64,000 nucleotides of DNA, taken from contig NW_024037069.1 in NCBI RefSeq assembly GCF_015706575.1, positions 36,601,315 through 36,665,314 of the forward strand, in the 5' to 3' direction. The notes below the pieces were generated by a model. The model was given only the letters and a program-made list of their open reading frames with translations. It had not been told where the DNA came from and searched no databases. Positions 38,901 through 50,900 of the stretch are shown one piece after another (positions within the stretch are counted from its first letter, which is position 1; each line of letters starts with the position of its first letter). The stretch comes from Patiria miniata (Eukaryota > Echinodermata > Asteroidea > Valvatida > Asterinidae). Both the position numbers and the translations under genes were made by a program.

Positions 38901-41900
38901 GAACCCAAATCTCAGATGGGGGGGCACTCGGGGGGGCACTAGGTTTTCCAGGGGGGGCACGTGCCCCCCCTGGCCCCCCCTTGGCGACGCCACTGGTGAG
39001 TTCCACCAATCAAATGACAAGGATCTGTATGTCGTTATATAATAAAGGATATCAGCCAAGTTGTTCAGAATTCTACAACTAATTAGCATATAACATGCGC
39101 CTGTTGCAGATGCACTTTTCCCCAACTCAGGGATACTAGTCACTTATGGTCTTCGTGAAATGGACAGAGACTTTTAGCAATTTATCATCTGTCTTACAAC
39201 ACTACAAAAATGAGTCCTGATTTTATATTATATCTAAAAACAAATTAAAGTTATTTTTTGGTCCCCCTTTGTTGTTCAGGTTGTTGCCCCATCTCTTAGT
39301 GGTGACGACATGACAGAGAAACTCAAGAATCTAACGTCGGGAGAGGGCAGCGTCATGTCGGAGATGATCTCGTCTGGCGACGCCGGTGGTGCGGCCAACA
39401 TCGTTGCGGCGTGTGCCGGAATGTTGAACATCGAGGCCAGTAACGCTGCCGCTACCCAGGCCACAACTGCTGCCACACACGCAGCATCAACTGGTGTGAA
39501 CAAGAAACAATCATTCTGACAACAACTGCATATTCCACTATTAGTTTTTTTTTTTTGGCAGGATGAAAAATATCATGAAGTTTTAAGTGACGCCTTTTAA
39601 AATCACTGCGAGAAATAATGAGGGACATTGATTTGCTTCTCCCAGCCATAGACCATCTCCGATTAGAAAAGTTGACGTTGTGCTCACGTGATTCCAACTC
39701 TCAGATAGCTGTTCTTTTCTTCACTGCATTTAATCTCCTAAAATAAAGTTTCCACCCTAAATTTACGGAATGACCTTAATGTTACCAAAGTCATGACAGC
39801 ACTCACATGTCAACTTGGTGTAACTGTTGGTTACTGTTCCTCTCCGACTCCAAATTGCGTCCGCCAGATCTCCAAACAGGCAAATGCTAATGACATGTCT
39901 CCAGCAGTGAAATCTATAGCTACAACAAGATTGCATGCAAATAAATTTCTCTATTTTTTTTTACTTTTTTTACTCGCACTAGTCGAAAATCTGAGAAGAA
40001 AGAAGCGACAAGCTGGCCAGGATGGAGAATTGACGGAAGATGAACTCCTTGCCGCTCGTCTTGAGGCAGAGAGGATCGCCGCTGAGCTAGCAGAAGCCAA
40101 GAGACTGGAAAGAGAACAGGTCAGCCAATTCTCTTGTGTAAAACCTGACTTATTTCCTGTGGTAGAAAGTGGGGGCGTGTGGTCTAGTGGTTAGGGTTCA
40201 TGACTCATGATCAGAGGGTCAGGGGTTCAAATCCAGCTGCTAGCCATATGTTGTGTCCTTGGGCAAGCCACTTCACCTCCACTTGCCAATCTCCCACTTG
40301 CCAAAGTACACATGGGTACCGGCATTAGCTGATGAGTAACCTGCAATGGACTGGCATCCCATCCAGGGGGAACGGAAATATTCGCAGTCTTTTCATGTCA
40401 AGGAAAGCGGAGATAAACGCCGGCCTGATCGGCCATATGGGCTGTGACAGACTGGTCTTACTTACCTTGGTAGAAAATGAGGAAGAAAAATTACAATTCT
40501 CAAGGTGGGGTAAAACCCCAGAAAGTTTATTTAAGGGAGACCCATGGACTTAGGTGGGGACTGATAACACTTGCCACATGTTGGCCTGGGTGGGGATTCA
40601 AACCCGGATCCAAGCAGTGGTAGTTGAGGGAAGCACTGATCTGCCAGGGCTAGGGTCATGGCAGGGGAGGTGCAGAACCCCTGACCCTCTGATTGTGAGT
40701 CATAAACCCTTACCACTAGGTCACACTCCCCCACACTCCCCGATGACAGATCATAAATTGGAGGGAAACAATCACCAGGCAAGGAATTCCAACGAGATGC
40801 AGCATGTTGGAATCAAGGAATATTTGTTCTACATTGAGGTATAGCAACACGTGTCGAAGAGGAACAAAATCTAATGCCTGTCTATGTAAGGGGTATATTG
40901 TTATTGTACTATATTGCATTGAAATTACTTATGTTTATTTGTTTATTTGTTTATTTATTTTAAGATGCGTGAAAGCATGGTGGGTGCATTATCCCTATCC
41001 TCTCCTAACACCGTTGGTTCTATGAAGCAGCTTACGTCGGCATTCGTCCAGGCATCGGGCTCAACCCAGGAAATTTCATCTACGACAGCGGTAAGAATTT
41101 GGAATTTTTCACAGCTCTTTTAAAACTACATTGCAAACATTGATACATCTTTAACAAATTTACTTAAGTTTTCAATTGGGAAGATATCTTTTGAGTTATG
41201 GCCAATTAAAAAAAGGGCCGCTTTTTCATTTTATATCAATAGTACGATGCATTTTTTTTTAAAGCTGTGAAAATGAGGGCACTTTCAAGGCTCTCGGTTT
41301 ACTTTTATTTTTTTTTATTTTTTATTTTTTTTATTTTATTTTTTATGGGGGGGGTTGTTATACAACCAAAATATGATGTCGAAGCCATCGTTGTATACAT
41401 TTTCATTGGGGGGGGGGCAAATCAGTGATCCTGAGTATGCCTTAGAAAAAAAATAGACAGTATGGACTGTTTTGGATGGTAAGTTTTTAGTATAAACTTA
41501 TTCAATTTTGTTTCTTTCTGTCTCGTAGCAAAATTCCATGAATACCGGTCTGAAATTCATGAGTCTTCTCCAAGAGAAATCGGGGGAGGCAGGAGCAGAC
41601 GAAGTGGAGGAAAGTGGCAAAGGAATCCTATCCATGACTGGTATATCAAACATTATTCTTTTTTATCATTTCCTGACCCCAAAAAAGGTCTTACACTCGT
41701 TGATTTCTTGCCAGGCTCTGAATCAATTCTCATTACTTCAGGCGATTCACAATGTAGTGCGCCACCAATAGTTTGCCACGGAGAGTTCATTTTGCCTGGT
41801 GCATTGTGGGAGATGGTCAACAAATTCACAGCGCAGGATATTTTAAATTGTTTGTTTGTCCGGTCAGTAGTTTCGTAAGCGTATGATTTGAGTATGTGTT

Positions 41901-44900
41901 TGCCCTTTTTTTTTTTTTTTTTTTCAAAATGGTGTTTTTTTTGTAAGGCGGCAGAATGCTATGCCCCAATCCTTAACAAATAAGCTCAAGTGGTCAACTG
42001 ATGCTCGTTCAAATGGGCCGTGTTTTGTCGACCGTAAACTTGAAAAATGGACTCTCCGTGGCAAACTATTGATGGCGCACTGCATTGTGAAACGTCCGAA
42101 TTACAAGATATTGTTAGAATTGTTTCAAAGGGCAAAGATCACTGGAATGCAGATAGTTGACTCTCAACGACTAGGAATATTTACAAGGATGTACCTTAGT
42201 AGGGAGCGATTGAATAATGTAATCATTAAAAAAAAAACTTTTTTTTGTACTTGAACTGGCTCCAGACAATCCACAATACAGGGTAGCCTTGAAATAATTA
42301 GTATTCTGACGCCACATCTTTGGTTGTGTACAAAGTCTGTGGAAAGTTAAGTGTATTTTCAAAGTGTTTTCTAACAAAATTGGATTATGTTTCTCCATCC
42401 ATGATTCATGTCTTTTCAACATTGACCTTCATTAAGATGATATATGGTGAAAAAAAGTGGCGTCGGGATACACCATTCTTTCCAGTAGCCTTTCCATGTT
42501 ACTTTAAAGATGCAATCTCCATGTTATTTTCAAGTTTCATCTCAAGAAATAGATTTGAGAATAAACTTGCCTGCTTTTTGACCCAATTTGATCTGACTGC
42601 TGGTGACTAGCCTTTGTAAAAAGTAAAGCATGGGAAGTGGAAGTGAATTTAGACTGTCTGTGACAGTTTAAACAGCAGGAGGGTTCAGAAATGGAATCTT
42701 TACCAAGCTGAGTCACTCCTCTCAATTGTTCCCCACCCCTCACCCCTGACCCCCTCCCTCTCTTCACACCCCAGGTAACGCCGTCAGCGGTATCCAGAAC
42801 AAGGCCAACCAAGCCCGAGCAGCGGCTGCAACAGTGGCTGCGTCTAGGGCAGCCATGATGGTGACGGGGGCGCCCAGTGTTGACTATGACTACGCCGGCT
42901 CCTCCAGCTCCGTGGACATTGAAGCTCTAGAAGCTCAGACGGCTAGCGAAGTGGCTGCTATGAATGACCTGGTCAGTAGAAGCTTTACACTAACTATAAG
43001 ACTCGTTTCATACTGGTCATCAGGAGTTGTGCGAAACTAAATATGTGAGGCGTACTGGCAAAATGAGACAGAACAGGGTAGAGGTCGAAATGAGGGTTTT
43101 TCAGGTATTAAGAAAGATAATGAAGTTCTTCTTACAATACTGTTTGTTGCACTTCAATCGGACATTCCTCTGACAAGTTATGGCTTTAAATTAAAGTATG
43201 CGTTTATCGGCATATCAAAAAAGTAAAATCCTGAGGAAATGGCCTTTAAACTTTTTGACTGTTTTGAAGTTCTGAAAATACAAGATGCCAGTTGGTTTTC
43301 CAAAAAGGAAATTTCATTCCATGATTTTTATACTATGTCGGGTGTATGGAAGAAGGTCATAACGGCAAAAGGTAAAATTCTGATTTTTCGGGTAATCGAT
43401 AGAGCATGAAATATCTGTCATTTGATATACATATTTTCGAAAGGGGCTACGTCATTCTGACGTAATTAACAGTATGAAAAAGACGGAAGGAGATTTTTCA
43501 TTATTTTTCCCAGCAAAAGGACGTTAGCTTGTAAAATACGTTCAAAGTGCCCTAACGTACCACTGAAATGGGTACGCAAAGCCAAGTTTGTTCCCAGCAA
43601 AAGGACGTTAGCATAAAAATGTAAATAACTTCAAAATTAAGTAATACTTTGAAATAAAAATGCACAATATTATTTCAATTATTAATAAAATTCATGAGTC
43701 AAAATTTCAGCTTTATGTGAATTTTGGTTTAGAAATGGGGGCACTAAACCTTTCTACTCGATTATATCAAAAAGTGGGTTTTTTTGCGTGTCTTGGCTGC
43801 TAACGTCCTTTTCCTTGGCACACGACGACTATATCTTCAGAGTATGTGCAGTAGACATATCAAATATCAATAAATCTGATAAAGAAAAAAAAACACAATC
43901 AGTTCTTTGCATTTTTTTTCCACTACAGCCTGTGCCCATTCCGCCGCATTTTGTCAGAACGCCTCTCAAATTATCATAGTCAATTTTCCTTTTGTGGTTC
44001 TGAAACTTCTTTGCAAATAATTTTTTTTTTCCTTTAGAGCAAAGAGTTGAGCGATAACACTAACAGCATGATAGGCAACCTGATGGATACAGTTAACGGC
44101 GGTATGGTTACCGGCCAAGCGCCGATCACCATGCCTTCGGCGGGACTCAACCTGACTGTGGACAAATCCTTCACCTCCGGTCTGGATAACCGTAAGCCAT
44201 CTTCTCTCTGTAGAACGTCTTTCTAGAAAATAAAACGAAATGGTCTGGGTATGTCAGCATTGTATTCTGAGAAAGGTGTGTCTAGTGTGTTAAGGGGCTC
44301 CGCGATACTTTGGCTCCGTGCACAAGTTCTCCTTCAACGGCCAGAAAAGGAGAGTTGGGGATGACCTAGACTGGTTCCCGGTCCATCCACAGCGTATTTC
44401 GAATGATCCAAAGTTATTGGGGGCAGGGATTAGTCTGCGAGGCCATCGCAAGTTAAATTCGGAATTCGCGCGCCGATGACGCCTGACGCTCATGCGCGAA
44501 GAGGCTACGGCTTAGCTTTTTCCACATTCAGGATAAATAAGTCGTGCGAACCAGTCCGTATGCACATGCAGTGTCCTGTCCAAGGGGCTCTTAAAGTGGA
44601 AAAAAAACGTGTCCTCTTTTATAAGGTGTCCTCTTTTGTTGGAGCACGGAGCCCATAAGCCCAGAATGTATGAAATCTCTTTGTTGTTTTTTTATTTAAC
44701 CCTTTCCTCATCATTGGCGACAAGACCAACACAAGAGCTCCAGTCACAATTCAAGTCACAAGCTATTCAAATGAACTGTAGCAAAGGCATTCCTTTGTCA
44801 TTGTTTGTGCCCTGTTACTTGTGGCTTGCCTTGTGCTTGCTCTTCAATTGGTCTTTCGTCTGGTCTTGTGACGGTATCTAGTTGTGGCAGATTTCTGCAC

Positions 44901-47900
44901 TTTTTACAAATGTACAATCGTTTGGTACGTGTTTAGGGCAATACGGCACTTCCGGCGGATCCTCCTTCAAACTTCCCTCAGTCACCTCCATGTTCGGCAG
45001 CGGCAACGCAACCACGCTCTTCGTCGACGCCCAAGTAGTCATCGAAAAGGAAAACAGTAAGACCTGGTCCAACTCTTCCAGTGACATTGCCGGCCAGACG
45101 GCCAAGCTAAGCTTCCGGAACGAGACGGGAGGAGCCATGGAGATTAAGGAGCTACCAGAACCCATCGAGGTCTGGGTGGAACGGACGGAAGATCAGATGG
45201 ATATGTCTACCATTCAGACCATCTATGATGTGACCACACCCATGACGGAGGCGGCTGTCGTCCATACTATCAGTAAGTCTGCTGTTTTGTTACTAAACGT
45301 GGCTGGACGTTGTTATTAGTCAATACATGACAATCACAAGTCAGTCAAAATTCATCACAAGACAATCACATGTCAGTCATAAGTCATCACAAGTCAATCA
45401 TAAGTCATCTCAAGTCAATTATAAGTCATCATAAGTCATCGTAAACAGAGTTCCCAACATGTATGATTTGGGCGTACTTATTACAATTTTTCATCCATTT
45501 TATGATTCGTTCTTCAAATTTACGATTTTTGACGATGCTCTTTTCAAAAAATATTTTCATTTAAAAAAAGCCCCATCCAACCTTATATTCACGTGAGGAG
45601 TTTGCTTGTAACGTCAAGAGAGTGAAGGACTGGTAGCTAGTCTATGAAACAAAGTGCTCAGTGACAATCTGCGCAGGCATGCTTTTCATGAGACAACGCG
45701 ACTTGCGTATGGCATGTAGGCACAACCCAGCAGGGATGCATGGCGCTGCATGCACGATGGCGCCGTGAAGGTACACATCGCAGGGTGATAGTATGCAGGG
45801 GTCCGGTGGTGTGACGATGGTCGAGTTGTCCCACCGGTTCGCTGAAAAGTACTATTTCTGAAAACTGAATGTTGGGAGCTCTGCGTAAGTCTTTTGGTCA
45901 TTATTTTTTTCTCTAGTATTCATTCCCTGAAAACTACTATTCCTTTTTATGTTTTGCATACAGTGAATTCGCCTCACACCAGTATGCATCTGACTGTCAA
46001 CGTCATGCCGCATAATTTCACCAACGTGGACAACGTGACCATGCAGCTATTCATCAGGGTGGGTCAGGCCCCGACGATTGACCTCTATGATTTCAACTGC
46101 ACTCTTCCCAAACGATATGATGGCTACGAATATGTCAACGTCTCGCTGGATGAACTACCCGATCCAAACACGTGCTTCTTCAGTAACACACTTTTGGACA
46201 GGTAAAAAAATTAATTATAAATCGATTAAAAATTTGGTACTTATATGCCGCTTTAAATTTACACCAAAGGTCTCAAAGCGATTGACAGTTTTGACCGATG
46301 TTCATCAGGCCATGAGACCATTTTTTTCTGCAGCAGCTTGAGGTCGGCACAATCTGGTCTCTACCCTCACAGGTACCCATTTATACTCCCGGGTGGAGAG
46401 AGGCAATTGTAGTAAAGAGTCTTGCCCAAGAACACATGCACCATGTTACCAATCAGGGTTCAAAACCACGTACCTCGGCACATGAGTTGAACACGGTAAC
46501 CATTGAACTGCTGTGATTTCATTCTGAAGTGGAACTTCCATTTAGAATATCCTTTGGAATAAAAGTATAAAATAAAACATCCATTTGAAATAAAAGTGAA
46601 AAGAAGAAAAAGAGTTTAACAGCTGGGTTTTTTTTTCTTCGCTTTGTTGTCTTTTTGAATTGTGTTTAACTATATATCGTGGAATCTGGTGATCAGAATT
46701 AGAAGCTTTTACTGGCGGGGTGTCACGCTCGCACGCATGCTGCACGCGTTCTTAAAGGCGCACACTAATTTTGGTATTTCTATGGTATTTCTATTGGAAA
46801 GAACCCGGAGTGCGTGCCTACTACCTGAGCGTGACTCGACGCGTGAGCCTGCTGCCACCGCAGAAAATTGCTGCTGCCGGTTTTGTTTATATAACCGACA
46901 TACAGATCCTTGTCATTTGATTGGTGGAACTCACATCATGTGTCATTCGTTATTACTGCCATTCACGCCGCGGCTCAAAAAGTACTATCCGCCCATGGGG
47001 AATGGGAAATACTATTCAACAGTTAGGATCAGTCTTGTTCCATGACGCGGTATTTGTGTGTAAATGCATGCTGGTGTGTGCGTTCAGCGGTGTGCGTTCA
47101 GCGTTGTGCATAGCGCGTATTGTTCCAAAGAGCCAGCGCTTCAGCGTTGGGTTCAAACATTTTTGTAGAGGGGTGGTTTGGAAGAGAGAAATACATTTTT
47201 CACCAATTTTGTGTTGAAATAAAAGTTCAAATATGTCAAATGACAAGGATCTATATGTCAGTTATATAAAACAAATATTGAGTTGCTTTAAATTGTGAAA
47301 TGGGAGGAATATTATCGCTCGGTAAAATGTGACTTTTCCAGTTCACTCGGCTTTGCCTCTTGAAATGGAAAAGTCCAGATTTTGCCTTGCGATAATATTT
47401 CTCCCATTCCATGCTGAGCCATTCAATATTTGTATAATATAAAACGCCTCAAAACTGACTGTTGGGCAGCCAAGAGAGTGGGATTCCACAAAGTAACAAC
47501 ATGGCGTTTGTCGCGTTTTGGAAAGTAAATCTTCATAAGTTGTTTTTCATTGTATGTTTCAAAGCATTGCCTGTTCTCCCTGATTCAGTTACGGCAATGG
47601 CAGCACTGTTCCCATCTATGTGATCATCAAGCATACCGGAGGCAGCAACGCGTCTTATCCGGAGTATCTGGAGACTGGTCAGTACAATAATTTCTGGCAG
47701 ATTCATTACGCCTTGCGACCGTGGAGCGCCAAGTGCTCCTACTATGAGGAAGAGACGGAAGAGTGGCTGAGCGACGGCTGTGAGGTACTTCAATCGTTGT
47801 TTTATTTCATTTTTTTTCAAACTTGAGCAAAGAAATTTATTTGAGCGAGGCTTGAGCCTGCGACCTCCGGATTGCCGTTCCGGTGCTCTACCGACTGAGC

Positions 47901-50900
47901 TATCCAGCCCTATCAAGAGGTGCTAGTCAGAAACCATAAAGCCATGTAGCCAGGGATCACGCCCAAAGTCACGATGCTAGCAACATTAGCAATGCTGCAA
48001 ACCAGGGAAATAGCAAACGGGGATCACTCAGAGAGGATACGGCTTTTTTTTACAAATTTTCAAATAAACAAAGAAATTATTTTAATACACCTAGTTAGTT
48101 TTCTTTTGTGGTTTATGTGTCATATTTTATTCAGTTCTTTGATTTTTTTTTTGTCATACATTTTGTCAAACCTTGGAGCTGAAATTATTTTGTGTGAAAA
48201 CCTAAGAGTTTATCAACTATGGCTGTCCATTTTCGACTAATTGATTATTCGAATATTCAAATATTCACATATTTGAAACTCAGCAGTCAAGTTGACACAT
48301 GCTGCAAATGCATGCTGTACATGTCAAACATTGCCCACAGTCGTGTGTGAAGTTTGTTATCGTTTGAATATTCGCACGAGCAAATAGCTATTTGAATATT
48401 TGGTTTATGATCGTATATTCAAATTTTGGTTATATTCGGGACAGCCCTATCAAGGCTTCAAAATGTGTTTGTGTTTCTGTGGCACAGCACCCAAACAGCT
48501 TAAACAATGGACAGAACAAAATCTAGGAAGTTGTAAAATGACATTTTCAAGTCGAACACTCGGTAGCACACTATATTATGAAAATGTGTGTATTCAAACA
48601 CTGACCTTTTTTTTTTCTCAACCCAATCCTCTGGATTGTAGGTGGGACCGTTGACCACTTTGTACAAAACCCAGTGCTTCACCACTCACCTGACGGCGTT
48701 CGGCGGTGGGTTCCAAGTCCCCATCAACGGCATCGATCTCTCAGACTCGGCCTTCGGCAAGCTCGACGAGAACCCGTTGGTATTCATGTTCATGACGTCA
48801 TGTCTGTGTGTATACATGATCGTCATACTGTGGACTTACAAGGCCGACCAGAGGGATAAGGTCAAGGTAAGTGATGTCCAGAGTTGTAGTCCAGTACTTT
48901 TTATCCGAGTACATAGTATTGCTGAGTGCCAAGATATCGAGTAGCAGTCGCATCTGAGTACTTTGACCCTTGAGAAGGAGTACAGGTACCCAAGTCCAAG
49001 TACTTGGACCTTCGAGTACAAGTTTTAAGAAGCTGAGTCTGAGTACATGGACCTCTGAGTACAGCTATGAGTACAAATACTTTTTGGAGTATTCAAGTGA
49101 AAACAAAATTTCAAGTAATGAGATACCACACAGATGCTGGTTGGACATTGTACATCAGACAAATTTAAATGGGGACCGTATCTTATTGCATTTTGTGTAA
49201 ATTCCGTATTAATTGATTTTTTGTTTCTAATGGTTTAACATTGTATTGTCATCTTAATTCGGCATGTGCTGCCACGATGATTTTTAATAAACCAGTCTAT
49301 CTATCTAAAACATGTTATCTGTGCATGGACCAGCACAAATGAAATTGATCCTGTCCATATCTCAGTACAATTCAGTCAGTATCAATAAAATAGAGCATGT
49401 GCGTTTCCAAGTAAGGAGATTTTATTTGCTCATTCAAAACTAAATTAGTCATTTTTTTCCCTGAGTCCTTATAATCGGTTATGAGTACTTTGATAATCAA
49501 GTACGAGTTTGAATAGTCATGTCCAAGTACTGTGCTTCTCAAGTTTCATGAAACTCATTGTAAATTATGATGCATCGCAGCGCTGGGACGCTTCACATCC
49601 CTACGAGAAGCGTCCTGCGATTCATTTCACAAAACATGTCGTAAGCGCGATGCGCCATAGCACGTAGTATTTATAGTATATCCATAAAACATGATCTTGG
49701 TGTTCCAGTGGTTCAGACATCTGCACTGTCAAGCAGGAGGTTATAGGTTCGAGTCCCACCCAAGCAAGCTTGTGAATTTGTTCTTGCAAGCTGTTTTACG
49801 GCACTAAGATTATAGAGCTTACACAGTTATATTGGTATAAGGCAAAACCCAGGATTGTTAAGTTTGTGCCTGTGAGAACAATGTTCAGATGTGATTGAAG
49901 TTCGATCATCTACGGCATTTTGATGTCTTTTCACTCAGGCTGGAGCCACCCCATTGCCAGACAATGACCCACGTGACCATTTCATGTACGAGATCACAGT
50001 CTTCACTGGAATGCGTGCTAATTCAAGTGAGTATCCAGTATTCATAGATGAAACTTTTCCGATTTTAATCGGAAAACCGACTTTTTGAATTTTCCAACAA
50101 AATTTCCGATTTTTTTACAGTGTGTCCAACAAAATTTGATTTTCTGATGATTTTTTCACAAAATGTCATTTTATTTCAATCATAATTTCGAAGAAAAGTC
50201 GATGGAAATGGCGTGCTTAAATCATCGCGAACGTAGTTTTAATCTCTTTCACCAGTCGTTATTGGAGAGTTTCAACGGTAGAAACACAGGGCATAACACT
50301 GATCGGAGCCTTCTCCGGCTGCACAAAAGGTTAAACATTAACAGGCGACATGGAAAAATCGTGCGTGCGAATATGCAATGGTACCAGCGTGCGTACGTTG
50401 GCACCACCGTACCGTCCGCTAGCACATGGCCGGCCGGGACGGGTAGCCTTGTGAAGGATCCTGTGGATAAAATCATTATGTTGTGCGATTTTCGGAGGTT
50501 TCAGATTCAGTTGTACAAAATGCAATGCTTTAAAAATCATGATGATTATCTCGAGGATAACGAAGAGAGCATTAGCGAAACATTTCACTGGCATTTGTTG
50601 GAAGAGAAAGACGGTAATGCCTGATTTTTTCCCATGTATGAATGCAAGTGGTTGAATCATGGACATGATTGAAGCACCATGAACGGTGTCTTTCGGACTT
50701 TTCCCTCGACTTTCTCAAATAAGAAGTGAACTTCTTTATTGATGACTCCATTACTCTAACCGTAATTCAGGCATTTTATGCAATGAAAACACTAACCGTT
50801 TTTTTTTCATCGTAAAATTTTGTTTGAATCAAAAATAAAGCAGGAGTTGGTGTCCGGAAATTGGGCATGAAGTGTATTGTACATGCATGTATATGTGTGT

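Noticed and set aside
42834..43040. Start of a separate gene at the ATG in exon 26
   Set aside because: The exon has an AG acceptor at 42774 and joins exon 25 in phase; the ATG is internal.
46921..47217. 98-codon frame similar to one on the other strand near 38365-38604
   Set aside because: Both are frames within the composite inverted-repeat element; similarity comes from DNA homology, with no known protein motif.
47843..47910. Functional tRNA gene (minus strand)
   Set aside because: The cloverleaf is incomplete: no matching acceptor 3' strand and a C where U33 is expected.
50163..50666. Long open frames on both strands in intron 32 (153 and 111 codons)
   Set aside because: No recognisable domain, no link to the flanking PLAT exons, and codons look unselected; probably a repeat. 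Kept out for lack of support.
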